From Puffinus mauretanicus (lineage: Eukaryota; Chordata; Aves; Procellariiformes; Procellariidae), in assembly GCA_023333565.1 (NCBI GenBank), contig JAJKFH010004053.1:124001-188000 (forward strand): DNA of 64,000 nt. Reading direction: 5' to 3'. This document shows positions 35,811-50,213 of this stretch, one piece after another; the first letter of the stretch is position 1; each line of letters opens with the position of its first letter. The notes under the pieces were generated by a model. It searched no databases. It saw only the letters and a program-made list of their open reading frames with translations, and had not been told where the DNA came from. A program made the position numbers and the translations under genes.

Positions 35811-38800
35811 TTTATGAATATTAAAATAGACTCTCTCTCCCTTCCCTGAAACTCAGCGGGTACGCGGGCTTTCATTATCTTGGCCATTTCTTTATTATGC
35901 TTCTATTAGATTTTGCTTCTAAAATCATGTCCTCGAGCAACTGAATTTTTACATCTTTTTAATTTATGGGGAATATTTTTGCTTATATGTCATTCCTTGT
36001 TTACATCTCAGGGTAAAGGCCTTCTGTAGGTATTGCCACAGTTAAAAGTAAACAAATTACCATTTGTATTTCATGAAACATATTTTTCTTTCCTGATAAT
36101 TCACTACTTCCAAAGAAAACAGAAACAGTAAATGGCCAAAAAGGGAGAAGTTATTCTTTAATAATATTCTGGTTTACGTGCTTTTAAGTGAAAAGCTAAA
36201 CACTGTGCAAAAATTACAATATTAGCATAATCTTCTCTATTTTAATGGCATGAACATTTTTCTGACTTGCTGAAACCTCTACCAGGAGTCAATCCTCAGG
36301 GCCAATGAGCAGAATGGCAAACAGACAGCATATTTCAAAGCTGAGCAAAAGTACCCTTGAATAATTTATAATCATCAATGTTTTATTTGTCTAAATATAA
36401 TATTTATGACTCTCATTTATGAAATTACTTAATGAAACATAAAATGTTATGAGCTGTAATTTATTTTATTAAAATGAAAATCAGGAACATTCAATTACTG
36501 GTATGGATAATCTCTTCTGAATTGAATCCCTATTGCTGGGCACTCTCTAATTCTTTCTAAGGCTCAGAAGCTGCAGATACACTACTTACAGAACAACTGT
36601 TCTTCGTGAAGAATAGAGAGGTCCTACAGCACCCAGGAGAGTGCTTGTCATATTTATTTTACACGGAATAAAACAGCAGTCTTAAAAACTCTCCACTGCC
36701 TTGGGTAACAAAGCCCCAACCTGCAAACACTTATAAATACTAGTAACCTTAATTAGTATACCTGACAGAACACTCATATATTTAAACTAAAACATATAAA
36801 AACTGCAATTAATAACATCATTCTTTGAAAATAGGTATTCCAGGTATTTATCAATGCAGGTTCCTGTAAACATATATGAACATCACCTCATCTATACCTG
36901 CCACTGATAAAATCAGAGTTGAAAAATGTCAAAACACATAAATTGATAATACAGAGATTTGAAATCTAATCTAAAACAAAATGCCTGGATTGGGATACAT
37001 TGCTCTCCTATGCTTTCATAGCTGAGATATTTATTCCAAAGTAATAACTGCTTTCACAAAATACTACTCTGCCTGGGTAAGTTAGCTGCACATGATGTGA
37101 GTGACAGTGAAGGGAACTAGGTCAGCTGTGCTGTTAAAATAAAATAAAGAGATTATAGCAGCTGTTCTAAAATCAGAACACAAATAATAAAGTTTAAGAA
37201 AGGTAATGGATTGTTTTACATTTTTAAAAATCCCTTCCTATTTTTCCATTAAATTTTATTCCCTGTTTCTGTCTCCCTCATACTACAAGTTGATCCAAGC
37301 TTTTTCTTGTGAAAAGCCAGATCCCCATTTCCTCAATGGCAAAAAATCTCACATTTGATTTATTATAGAGCAAGCGTTATCTGATTCAATAGGTCAATAC
37401 ATTTAAATGTCTGAGCACTTTTTCCATACTAAAAGTTACATATCTCCTCAAATACAATCCCTTGCTAAAACATTCCCTTCTACCGCCTCTCCCTTCTCTA
37501 AATATTGCTGATACCAGCTTCAGCGTCATTGCCCTGTCTTTCTGAGCTCATCTGAAATCTGAATTAGACAAGGTTCTTCCTCCAGCAACGCTGATGTGCT
37601 TTGTTTCTTGTGCATCCTCCTTACAAACTCACTGAGAGATATTTTGGGTTGGGACACAGTTTATTATGATACGAAGCTAAATATACGAGACAGATACTGC
37701 GTGAGACCAAAATTACAGGATACCAGGCAGTAACCTTAAGAAATCATTGATTTCAAGTTCCAGTTCATGAAATTGATTTACAAGCACTTGTTGAAAGATA
37801 TATGAAACTCCTGAAGTGGAACACCCAATCCACAAAACTCTTGCTGTGGTAGCATTAAGTGTTTCAGATCCCCTGAGCAACGCCTGCTTTGGATTTCGAA
37901 TGCCTCAGCGCCTAAACACATCAGTGATATAAAAAGGCAGTCAGAGATAATGTATTAATGGGAGATAGAGATGCCACAACTTCTATCTAGCTCAGAACAT
38001 GGCACTCAACTGTAAAAGGTAAGTCCAAGTTTCACTGAACAAACTATAAGCATCACCATTATTCAGTCATTTGTTATTCAGTTATTCAGTTCACATCTTC
38101 CAAATGTGAACATTCAAAACTGTGATGATCTCTGCCTCTAGATGAGCATGGAATAACATTAAAATCATAATTTAAAATATTTGACATCCTTTATATTTTC
38201 CCATTGTTTTTTGATCTCCTTATTAATTTATAACAGGTTTCATGTCTTTCCACAAGTAAAGGGAAAAAATTACAAAACAAATTTTTTTTGTAATCACAAA
38301 GTTAAAGACACTTGGGTTTGAAGAAAACCAGCATAGTAATCATGTGTTCAGTCACAGGCTCATTGACCTTTTATTTACCCAAAACCCTCATCTATAGTGT
38401 CACTCCTGAGCCAGGCTGAGCAGACGGTTGAATGATCCCACATAATTCCCCACAAGAGAAGAACCAGCGTAAGTCTTGTGGCAGAGCAGTTTCATGAACC
38501 AGCCTGAATCACCCACAGCTACACAGTGCAAATAAATATCGGGGACCCAACAAGAACTGAATTTCTGTCAACGCAGATCTTTCTTAACAGAAGAAGATGA
38601 ATGCAATTAGCACCACGGATGAACACAACGCAGGACCACGAGTCCTAATACTCTATTTAATCCTGTAATAGAAATTGGTGTAAAATCAAGACATTATTTA
38701 ACACCCATGGACGTAAATTACTGTATAGTTGCAAAAAAAAGCTGTAAAACCCCCCTGGGATTTTAATGATAAGTAAATGAGACCTGAGTACACAGAGAGG

Positions 38801-39177
38801 TGATGAGAAAAGCCTTGGGCGAAGTGAGCTGAATTATTTTATTGCAAAGTATTGCTAAGAGCTCCCTGTTCAAAAGAGCCCCACAACAGAAGGGGCTGTG
38901 TGGAGCAGGAGGAAAAGACACAGTCAACCCTTCATGCTTACTACAGCCACAAGAGTAAGAGTGAAATAATGGGTTTCCCCCTTCTTCTCTGGAGGGGAAG
39001 GAGACCCAGCTGTGATTTCCAGAAGTGGAGGCAGTTGAAGGTGGCTTTGTTGCTTGCATCAGGCCACCGGCTGTGCACTGGGCCAGCGCACAGGACTTGG
39101 GATGTGTCAGGCTCTGCTTGGGCTTGTTCTGGCCTGCCTGGAGCTTTGCCAGAGCTTGTTTAGCTGTAGCAGCAACT

Positions 39178-39290
39178 ATCACAGACTCCCAGAATAACTC
39201 CAGTTAAATAGACCTCAGAAGGTCCAACCTCCTGCTCAAAGCAGAGTCAGCTATGAAAGGAGACTGCTCAGGGCTTTTTTCTGGTTTAGT
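39178..39290 (-). mobile_element. Ancient CR1 3' relic
   Basis: On the minus strand this resembles a CR1 3' end: a degenerate tail (complement of atcacagactcccagaataa), then the complement of acctcagaaggtccaacc, and ctgctcaaagcagagtcagc followed by gctcagggctt. Well-diverged, with no coding sequence left. Boundaries are approximate. Confidence 0.72.
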
Positions 39291-41874
39291 TTACTTTCTA
39301 CATTGGTGGCAAGCAACTACTGGAGATTTTCAACTCTCCCGTAATTAAAAGTTTTAGTTTCCACAGCTGTTAAAAACACTCTGAACAGGCAGACGCATAG
39401 TGCTTGGAAGGCAAGAGGAAATTAAATTAAACTTGGTATTTGCTATATATTTTCAGATCTCATAACGTTTAAATCAATGATTTCCAACGACTTGGGAAGA
39501 ACAGTGCAGTACTGTACCAGCAACAAACTGATTATGCATTAACAGCTTACTAAGGCATTTCCAACTCAGGCCATATTTAAAACAGCTTTTATCAGATGAT
39601 AATTACTGTACTGCAAAGCCAAACTCTTTAAATTCCAAGTGTTCCCTTTAAAACATGTGAAATTTCCTCTGAATTAAGTATCCCCTCTTAATTGACTTAC
39701 CAAGAAAAAAAGGAAAAGCGAGAAAGACCGTCACGCAGGATCTAACAATCAGAGAGATCCAATATTATAAAAAAAGGTAACAATGCTCAGTGAAACCAAT
39801 GCCAAACAATACTAAAGTTAATCAAGAAATTGAAAATTACTTATTTTAGTGGCAATCCATACAGTCTACATGTCTGTAGACATGTCTTCAGTCTACTTCT
39901 GAAGAAAATCAGAAGCCAAATTCTCAGCCAAAAAGACATGCCACCACTTTTTGTTCATGTTGTTTTCCAGATTAATTTTATAGTTTCAGAAATAAATTAT
40001 TATTTTAAAAATACTTAATTACTGGAAAGAATAGTAAATAATTCATTTTCTGTACATTGCACTTAGTTTTGATTTGCAATAAACTTTTGCAGTATATCAG
40101 CCTTAAGACTCCTACTCACCATATTGTTAATACCCTTTATAGTATCATAAGAAATAGAGACAGAATTAACCTACTCTTCCACTTCTAATCACTTACCACT
40201 TTTTAAAACAACATATGGCTGAGGTTGAATACATTTTTGAAAATTCTGTTTGTTTAGCAAAATTTAATAACAGCTTAAATTAATCTTTCCTTTAAATTCT
40301 ATTGAGATTACACTGAAGTATATCAGTAGTATTCTAATGTATTTCAATCAGAAATGCGTAACGCCAAGGCAGGTTTTTGTGTTATATGTTATTAGCTGCT
40401 TCACAGAACTCAGCAAATGCTGCTGGAACACAAGCAAAGGCAGATCCGGAGATTAACAACCCTGTGACAAGTAAAACCAAAGGCATATTTGCATCTTCCA
40501 AAATACCCACTCAGAAAAAGTCTACCTAACGCTCTGTGCTTACCTTCTCATATTTACTCTTTTCTCTACACCACTCTTGCTTCCTTCAAGCACCCGCACC
40601 ACCTCCCCACCTGTGCTTATCAAGTTCCTTAATGTCACTTCCAATGTTCTGCACTTCTCCAGGTCTGGGTGAGGGCATCAGCTGGGCCTGGGGCTAGGGA
40701 GAGACATGCAGCCTCCGAAAGCGCCTGCGCCTCCTGGGCCCTGGTTTCATCGGCCACCTGCAAACCCTCTTCGCCTCAGGGGGGAGGATTAGCCTTTGCC
40801 CACTTTTAGTCAGCAGTATAAACGTAGCCCTAGCTACACTGCAGATTGTGATTTCCATTGTTCTCAGAAAAATTTCTTTATTATTAAATAACAGTTTTTT
40901 ACCCATAGCAATACTCAACAATAAAATGGATGGGAAAACACAGATTTCTTCCCTATCCATCACTTTCTCCAGACAGCAACAAATAAATGGAAACAACAGG
41001 ACAGAGAGGTGCGGGACCCTTCCTGACATCTCTTCCACAGCCAAAAACCTAAAGGTTTACTGTGATAATTTTTGAGCCTGGGATATGAAGCCTGTCAAGG
41101 ATTTTGCAGCACATGTGCAGCATTTCCAGTACATAGAGAAATAAGCTTTGTAATGACTTACAGTCAGAGACTAGGACTGTTGCCAATCTTTATTATATTT
41201 TTCAGTGCAGAAAAATGACGGTTTCGGAGACAATCACCCCACAACGCTTGAGAGCAGATTTAGCTACCAAAAAAACCCCCAAAACCAGGACGAAGTGGTA
41301 AAGTTGTTTTTCTGAAAGTGTGGGAGGGAGCAAATGAGCATCTTTTTGTGGAGCACATAAGGAGAAAATTCTCAGGTCAGAAGCAAACCAGAGTGCAGAT
41401 GTATACAATTTACAGTTAAGGAAATAAAAGAACAGCGGGCTATTGTAAAAACGGAGCCACTCTTAACCAAAGTACATAAGCAGCACAGTGAGTGCAAATT
41501 TCTGAGCTCTCTTGCCCTAACCTATAATGAATGTAAGTGGATAATACGCTGCTAACTCCATGAAGACATAAAATTGGTCTCTTACTGGGGCTTTTGGACA
41601 GTTTCAAAGTGCATTCTGCAAGAACAACAATCCTGTGTCTGGTTCACCACGCTAAAGATCATCCAGATCTCACTCTTGGCAGTCTAGGGTAAATAACTGA
41701 AGTGAAAATTATTGCTCAGACCCTAAGAGTTGCAAAGGAACCGCTGCACTACCCAGCAGGCTTCCTGCTGGTTTTAGTCAAACAAGTTCACAAATCTGAA
41801 ATGCGGACTTCGGAAAGGATCAGCATCCTCTCCCTGAAACCTCCATCACGGTGCAGATGAGCCTGGCCCTCAGA

Positions 41875-41925
41875 CGAGACGGCGCGCCGGGCGCCTGTGC
41901 GGCTGCGTGCCGATCGATACTTTCG
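41875..41925. promoter_or_regulatory. Compact CpG cluster
   Basis: Eleven CpGs in 51 bp by my count, including GGCGCGCC and GATCGATAC, in an otherwise CpG-poor intron. Retained CpGs suggest an unmethylated regulatory element or recent origin. No transposon or exon match is visible. Confidence 0.4.
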
Positions 41926-42264
41926 TGGAACTCCTGGAGCAAAGCATCGCACTGACACATTTTGCAAGCTGCCCTATATTCTCAAGAGCAGTGACAAAAT
42001 AAAAACGTCTCATCGTTTGACTTTTTCCCGTGCTATACCATGCTGCTTGGCCAACCACTGTGAAACTAAATAGCTGATGGCATTTTTTATGTGAAAAAGA
42101 CCCAAATCTGGGGGTTCGCAGGACTGTGGAATCGCTCCAAGAGGTTTTCTGATGAGTCATTATCCAGCTGTCTGAAGCTTTCGGCAGCAAAGACATCAAA
42201 AACATATTACGACTGCACAGCTTTCACTCTGGGTCCTTGCTCCAAATGTTTTTTTTGCCTCTAC

Positions 42265-42340
42265 GTACTGCTAACTACATTATTTGCAGGATATTTATTC
42301 ATGTACCGCTAACTACAATCATCACAGGATATTTATCCAC
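42265..42340. repeat. 38-bp tandem duplication, diverged
   Basis: Two head-to-tail units (42265-42302 and 42303-42340), both starting GTAC(T/C)GCTAACTACA and containing CAGGATATTTAT. They differ at 8 of 38 positions, so this is an old duplication. Confidence 0.85.
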
Positions 42341-42863
42341 TTAGTATTCCGCTTATACCACAATATTAGACAGCTGTTGGGTGGCCTTGGATGGTGCTAT
42401 TCAACTACAGTGGTTGTAAATGTCACATTTCCTCAGGCTACATCTGCATCAGCCAAATTTTGCTGCTGTTGTTTTTTCCACAGATGCCCTGAGGAAGAGT
42501 TTCATCCCAGGCAGTGACCTACATTAGGGCAGGCTGGCTGCCGCAGCCGCGGGGAGCACCTTTTAGTGCCCTGTCTGCCTCCCCGCTGCTGAGCTCCAGC
42601 TCTGACTGCTGTTTCTCATGCAAAGTCTCTTGCACCTCTCCGGTCTTCCACAACAAAAGCCTTTTAACAAAAAAATCCTCGGGAATTATTCAGAAAGGAA
42701 TTAATTACTTTATACTAGTTGTCACTGAAAAATGCTTCACTCGTGCCAGAGAGACAAAAAAACCCAAGCAAGGGTATGTAAACTAATATATGTACACGTC
42801 TGTTTAGGGTGTAAATACTATGCACACTCCTGGAACATAAGACATATACTCCACACTACAGTA

Positions 42864-42890
42864 TATATATCCAGTAGCAATGGATATATA
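42864..42890. repeat. Inverted repeat, 10-bp stem with 7-nt loop
   Basis: The arms TATATATCCA (42864-42873) and TGGATATATA (42881-42890) are exact reverse complements around gtagcaa. AT-rich arms, function unknown. Confidence 0.8.
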
Positions 42891-45800
42891 GGATCTCTTC
42901 TGCATAATTTTAGTTATCAAGCCTTCTTATGTAGCCAGTTGAGAGAAAGATGTACCTTCACAGAGTGACCCCTTGCAACCTATGATGTTGAAAAGAAGTC
43001 CCTCTTAGGGTGTTTCTTCTCTTACACTGGTCAAAAAGAACATCTAGGAGACTGATCCCATGCTAATTGCTGAAGTCTGGAAAAAAACCCAAAGCCATTG
43101 GGTGCGGAAAAAATACTGAATAGTAAAAATATGGCCAAGTGTTATGACTGTAAGCAGCATGTCCTTTAATAACTTATACAAATGAATGTTTAATCTCTCT
43201 TGTTTTGTGTTTAGTATCACAGGGATCTATACTGCCAGCACCCCATCAGTACTTAGCAGAGATACCTCTCTAAAAAAAAATGCTAGGTGAACGCCTGAAC
43301 ACAATTAGCATCGGGGAACCTCAGGGTTTGAAGTGGTGCTGGTGTTTACCACCAAGTTTCACCGAGCGCACACTGCAACAGAGGAAAAAACAGAACAGTG
43401 CTTCATGCCTGGGTCCATTTGTTTCTCATCTTACAGAAAAAACCCAGAAGCTGCGACAGGACTCGCAATGCGCTTTCCAGTTTAATTACGTGGAGTGGGG
43501 GTACAGGAAGGGTGAGTGCTCTTTACTTACAAAATAAAAAGTAACTAAAAACAAGCAAATGAAAAATCCTACACATGTTCCCACTTGCCTGAACAGGCTG
43601 AGGAACATATCTCAGGAAAAATGTGTTTTTAAGAGAGAATTACTTGCTGTTCAGGAATCTTCAGTGATGTGTACATAAATAATACTAAAATCTGATTCTT
43701 TTCTCATAACTTTCAAGGACATTTTTTAAACTAGTATGACTTACCAAAATGGTATGTACGTTTAAGAACAATTTCTATATGTTGGAATAAATTAATTATC
43801 AAAAAAAGTATATTTAACTAACAATCATTGGCTCATGCTTCAAATTGTGTTCATATAGAGGGACCGTAGGGTCCGTAACTGTAGGGTTTGCACTCAAACC
43901 TCACGGATATAGCCCACGTGACTTCAGCTATAGGATCAGGGCTAATACAGTTTGTAAAAGAGAAGAGAAAAAAAAAACAACCAAAAAACCCAACAAATGA
44001 CAGTTGTTTGGTTTGTAAAAAGTCAAGTTTAAAAGACGATTGGCTAGTATTGCTCAGGCAATCTATCTACATCTCTATAGTACATCTATCACCATAGCAA
44101 CTGCAGCCTGGGAGGTGTTTCCAAGACTCTAAGAGCAATTAATTTTCCAGAAGATGTAAAACAGCATCCCTATTCTTTTTTTTTCCCTCGGGTAAATGAG
44201 TTAGATGGAGTGCACCAAGTACCCCAAGTACCTATCCAAATATGATAGTTAACATTATTTATTTCCTAGGATCATTTACTCACGGTTAAGATCGTTATTC
44301 AATTACACGCTACATGCATGCAATGGTAAATTTTAGGAAGGTGGAGAAGAAGAATGCGCTCGGTCCACGGGGACTGGAAACCTGTGAGCTGCTCCAAGGC
44401 AAATAAGGAGAGCTGAGCAGCAGCCTGGTCACTGCTTGTGGGTGATGGGGAAACCAGACGGTGTCTGCACCCAGTGGGACACGCAGCAGCACAAGGACTG
44501 GAAGAGGTCCATTCTAACAGGTCTCTCCTTGCCTTCCCAACCTGTGGCACACAGGCTATCTAAAGAAACCATTCATCAATGTAACCAAAAGCTTGCTCCA
44601 CAATCGTATGGCATCACTAATGCTTTTGCTTATGTGCAGCAACCAAACAGGAATTCATACCAGTATTTCTGCTCTGGGAGCTAATGACCACTCTAACATG
44701 TCACTGGCTTTAATAACAACTAGGATTGTCCCTGCAGAGAATCATATTAATGGAACAAAACGTCCTATTAATCATCACCCCACACTGCACGGTATTTCGG
44801 AAACCAACATGCACGAGCAAGTGCATTGAGAGAGCTGTAAGATGCTGTGATTTCACCGGAAGACAGTTTCTTTCCAGACAGAGAGTTTATCTTCTAGATA
44901 GAAGGGTGAATAACACAATGGTCATAAATTAAATTTAGTAAGTACATTTTAAAGTACATGTGGTTTTCTGGAGACTGAGATTTAGTGATCAATCCAAATA
45001 TCTCATGAAAACCGAAGTGCGGAGGAAACTCCGTTCTCCTCATCGGTCCCCCTTCACTACTGGTGCCCTCCGTGCCGCAGCTGGGTGCTTATGCATTTTA
45101 TCAAAAAACGCACACTCTTCATCTCCACCTTGTGCCTGGCTCACAGTCGCCTAACTCGGAAACCAGTGTTACCAGCGAAACTTTAGGCAGAACATTGCAC
45201 TTCTTAAGCACGCATTTCCTGCAGTAAAATACAGAGAGAAATGGCAAGGTACATAGAGCCAACTCATGTATATTCTGGAAGAAGGGCAGCTCCTAAAGGC
45301 CCTGACCAGGTGTTCTGGCCAGTCCTGGTAACATCTGAGCTGTCATCAACAGAAGCAACTGCTGCTTTTTCCTCAAACTGCCTCTCATCTTCCTTAATCC
45401 GACTGCGGTCTGCCTGCAAGCACTATTACACCTGACATCTCATCATCATTGGTAACCTTATTTCATTGCTTTCATTACTAGTGACTCCTCTCCCTTCCTG
45501 GGTCGTAGTTTTTAGAGCCAACCCCTTGAGGAACTTCTGAGTCTCATTATTTCCTCTTCACAGACCCTGGTAATCTGGTCCTAAATTTGTTGTGGTGTTT
45601 TGCTAGTGCTAGTCTCTCAGCTGGTACTCATTTATCCTTTTAATCTCTTCAGGCAGGCAGTTATCACCACGTACTTACTACTCTACCACTACCACCGATC
45701 TTTTCTTAAATGTTATTTATAAATGTGAAAATATTGCAAAGGTCACAGTAATAGCAAGCATAAGAAGCAGACTGGTGGGACTACATTGAAGCAGCAATCA

Positions 45801-47406
45801 AGAAGCCCACTTCAATTGATTACTTACTTATATTAGAAAAATATTCCTGTTCACCTCAGCCTTTCATTAAGGAGGGATCAGGTTGGATAAAGTTTTTGAA
45901 CCTGAACCTATAGAAAAGCATCTGACTCCTGAGCCAGCTTCTCAGACTGCAGGTCAGGGCAGCCCAGATGCAAAAGTCTTCCTGGTCACTGTGTAAAACT
46001 GTCACGGCCTCACCTGACAAATTCCACGCTAATCTCAGTGTGTGTTTAGCTGCAAACTGCATCTCCCCTCTGAAAATTTAAGGAGTACGTCCTCGATTAA
46101 TCCATTGTAAGAGATTTGCACAGGAGCTGATAACGCCCCAGTAATCCAGGATCAATGCATAGGGTGCACTTTACATTAATACTAGACAAACCACATCTGG
46201 TTTGGGTGCTCCCACATATACTGTCCATGCATACTGACAATTGGAGGAGAATAGTCTCTTCATACAGCGGTGCAACATCAAGTTACAAAGCCGTTTATCT
46301 CTATTTAAATCATTTACAGATTTGGCATATTGGATTTTCGACAGCCGAAAGCTTTGCTCCTTGAGAGTGGGCATGCTGGGGACACACCCCCAGGCCACGT
46401 AAACCAAGTGGCCCCATTTGCTTTCAGTTTATTTGCATACCTTAAAACAAAACTTAGGCAAAACCTAGGGAATTGCAGACAAGGGGGAGAGGAACTAAAG
46501 CTACTTGTTTCATCTGTAGGTTACACATAGGAGGAAGACTGTCAACATTTGCACAAATAGTTACACACATAAAAACCACACTGACCCTCTGCTTGCTTAC
46601 ACTGCAAGCCCAAACATTTTTTGAAACAGGGGAATAAATAATCTACTTCATTTTTAGTCAGCTGCAGCCTAACTAAATGTATGGAGTAAAACTTCACATA
46701 ATGCGCAAGTTGTCCCTACCTACATACAAAATTTTGCATTTGTGTATGTCCATGCTTTCTTTTCTTTGGACGTCACTTGTGATAGGAAGTCCATGAGTTA
46801 GATCAGTCATGTCTGTGAGGCTGTTGCTTCATTTTTCTACGTGAAGCTCTTAAGAATCCCTTGATCTAATGTCTTGTTTGTAAATGTTTGTTCTAGTTTG
46901 ATCATGCAATTTCTAGCAAGTCCAAACGTGAACCAATACCTTTTTTGTTGAAGGAATCTTTCAATCTGTAAAACAGAGTGGACACTAGTAGTTACAGGAG
47001 AAGACAGGCTGTGCTAATGCCGTCCATTTCCAGCGGATAGGCTATGTAATTCTCTCCTTTAACTGACTGTCAGACAACACCCAGTTTAACTGCTTAAGAA
47101 AGATTAATCCATACCAAACAAAAATGACTCGGCCTTCCCTGAATAGAGAAGTAAACCGGCAGATTCCCAAACTACAGTGCCAAAAAGCTCTTTTATCAAA
47201 GAAGGAAGCCTCTGTATGGTGATATGACCGGTCAGCAAAGGATGTTCCCGTGATGGAGCTGAAGAACACTGTTTAGAAAAGATTGGGCAGGTACTTCTTG
47301 AAGGCAGGAGTTATACTAAGGATTATTATAAATGCTTGTGAGTAACAAAAGGATTTATTTAGTGCCATGATAGTGAAGTATTTTAAGAGTATCCAAGCCA
47401 CACAGG

Positions 47407-47440
47407 ATTTCAAATATTTCAAATATTTCCATATTTCAAA
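47407..47440. repeat. Short TTTCAAATA-type tandem repeat
   Basis: The unit ATTTCAAAT occurs three times with small interruptions, followed by an AT-rich AATAATTTCATTATTATTTT stretch. A low-complexity region. Confidence 0.7.
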
Positions 47441-48519
47441 TAATAATTTCATTATTATTTTCCAATAATGTTGTTTCTGCATTACACATTATAATTTATC
47501 TGATAGCTAATTGTGTAAAAATAGTCCATATTTTCAAAAACAAAGCAAACAGAAAAAAATTGGGAGCAATATCATTTTAGGAAATTGTTATAGTGTAAAA
47601 GTATATAGTTACTTACAATACTGGAAACCAGGGTGAGATTCCCACCAGTGACTAGAAATACAAACGTCCAGACTCAGCTGTGATGCTTTGATGAACCACC
47701 TCTAACTGGCAGTCTGAACGCTGCCCATCCTGCTCGCCTTTGGCCACAGACAGGGTGCGGTGGTCTGGAGTAGCAAACACTCTTCATTATTCTCCTTAAA
47801 TTTAGACACAACGTAGGCTCTAACATGTCTTGGCACCTATAGTGGGCAGTTCATATAGGGACCTGAGCCCTGGGCCCTGTCTGCAGTGATCGCTGGGCAG
47901 GCTGTTTTAGATAACACAACAGGTTTGGTATCCACCTCCAGCCTACAGCAAAGGGAGTGTGTACGTTAATTTAAAGATGCAGCCAGTGAGGAATAATTAT
48001 GTTTGCTGTAAGCACGTGCTGCTAAGGGCATATCGTTTTTGCTAGCAGAGGTTACAGCGGCAGGAGCGGGGTATTTCTGCTTGCTGTGGAGAACTGTTTT
48101 CACCTGGCAGAGCCCAGCACACCGTGACAGACACTGGTGCATAAACACAGGCACACATTTTAAAAGATGCATGGACAGAGCTCTATCCCCTCTCCTTGGT
48201 TCAGATTTCCAGCTGCAGGCCTCTGCATTTAATAGCCGTCAGAGTTAAAGCTGGCTTTTTTACTTAGATCATCTGAGAGCTGCCTGTGGAAAGCAGGAAG
48301 GGGCTTTACAGCATAATCAGCAAGTGGAAAACAGTGTCAATAAATGGAAACATTAGGAAGAAAGTAATTTTTGTTTATGAATTATGAGCCTTTCCACTTT
48401 GCATTTCTTTTAAGTATTATATAGCATATAAGCTTTTCAGAAACACTTCCCTAGTAGATATACCTATGAATGAAAAAGCAGTTATGTTTTCCTTGCAGTA
48501 ATTTTAATTTCAGTACAGC

Positions 48520-48549
48520 ACTGTCAAAGTAAGTACTGTCAAAGTAAGC
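48520..48549. repeat. 15-bp tandem duplication
   Basis: ACTGTCAAAGTAAG(T/C) occurs twice in direct succession (48520-48534, 48535-48549), with one difference at the last base. Confidence 0.9.
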
Positions 48550-50213
48550 TAGTTCGATAATTTAACACCTCTACTTTAAAAAAAAAAAAATCCCCATAGC
48601 TCAGTGGCAATTCAGAAGACAGGCAGGAAAACCTTACAGCTCCTGTGCCGCTACAAACCCCGCACTCAACAGAAGACCCGAATGAGATCTTCAAGTGCCT
48701 GAATTTGGAGACTTTCTAAAGAACAGTTTAGCTTAAACTAACCTAACTGTTGTCCAGCAGCTCTTGGGCCCACTGTACATCACGGTAGCTTCTCCCAAAG
48801 CCACTATGGCCCAGCGACAAAAATGAGTGGCAGGCAGCTGAATCCCAGCATGATGCCAGTAAGGATTGCTCTTAAGGGGAGAAACACCCAGTTAAATATG
48901 GATAAACTTCATTTGCAGACACTGTTTGTCATCAGAGCAGGGCAAAGAGCTTGAGGAGGAGTCAATAATACTTTTCCTGTAAGTGAAAAGTTCTGTAAAT
49001 ATTTGGAATAAATGACATTCACATAGCAGTGAGAAGTCTGGGACCTGCGGTCACTTCCACTCTTCTCATCAGAGCAAGGACTTTGTCTTCCCTCTTCATC
49101 TCTCTCTCAAACACAATGTAACCCAATTAATGCTGTATCTAACCCTTATCAGCACCTTCTTCAAATGAGTTCTGAAAAGGGAATGAGAAAACATGTTCAG
49201 CTGTGTATAATGAGGAAGTTGAATAGTACAGAGTATTTTTCTATTATTAGTGGGAAATAATTGATAGTTTAAAAAGATTATTTCTCTCCAGATACATGCA
49301 GATACTTTCACTGATGAGAAATATTTGTGTAAACATATATATTCCCATCTCTACACAAATAGAAAAATGGTTTTCATGGGCTACTCTGCATTAAAGAACA
49401 TACTGTATTTTAAACATAAGCGTAATGCACTTCCCTTAACCTATAGGTGCTCCGAAGAACATGCCCAGAAAAAAACAAAAAAAAATTAGCTGTATATTAG
49501 AATTATCAAACGTATGCTGTCCAGAAATGGGGCCTTTGGGAGAAAGTTTGACCACTAGTATCCAAATTTCTGCTGTGCTAAGCCTTAGAAATGAATGAAG
49601 TATGCACTGCAGGGGAACAAGAATACCAAAATTTTAACAAAACTACAAATTTTGTGCTTAGAAATCTCTTTATCACCAGAAATTAAATCTATTGCAGCTA
49701 CTTCCGAGTACTGTTTTCTTTGTGCATACTAAAATTCATCAGGAGCCTAACTGCCTCTTTGAAAAGTTTCTATAGACATTCACATATATTGAGAAGCACC
49801 TGTCCTGTGGATGCAGAGGCACCCCGCTCTTCTGAACACTCTGTGCTACAAGTAAAGAGGTGGGTTCAAACCCCAAAGGATCAAAAAGCCATACCCATGC
49901 TTGTGGGCAAGCTTTCCAGCCTCCTGCCTACATGCAAATGATGTGGGATGCTGGTGACCCCACCAATATGTTTGTAAAGAATAAGCCCAACTCTGCTAGG
50001 CTCCTGTCCTCAAACAGAAGACAGACCAGATCTCAAGATGCAGATACTATTTTTTTTAATTATTACTTTCATATAGTGTCAGTGGAGAGAGATGAGTGCT
50101 TTACTTAAGTGCACTGGATCGGTACTCCAGAGGTCTCGTCTTTCATTCTTTGCTGGACTAAAAGAAACTACTTTAGATTTGGATTTGCACCTGGCCATCC
50201 CAGGGTTCGCCAT

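Larger units (their letters stand above)
34325..39177. other. FGF14 intron 3, unique sequence with a GC-rich patch
   Basis: AT-rich non-coding sequence, apart from the CpG-rich patch described at 35477-35810. The stretch 36360-36480 is very AT-rich with TAAT-type motifs and could be a conserved non-coding element, but composition alone does not show that. No exons seen. Confidence 0.65.
39291..50213. other. FGF14 intron 3, unique AT-rich sequence
   Basis: No exon or mobile element recognised over about 11 kb. Contents that stand out are a CpG cluster (41875-41925), a 38-bp tandem duplication (42265-42340), a hairpin (42864-42890), TTTCAAATA repeats (47407-47440) and a 15-bp duplication (48520-48549). 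Confidence 0.65.

Noticed and set aside
49858..49880. tRNA T-arm-like sequence (TGGG-TTCAAAC-CCCA)
   Set aside because: The T-loop fits the consensus, but no A box, anticodon arm or acceptor stem is visible upstream; not a tRNA or tRNA-derived SINE.
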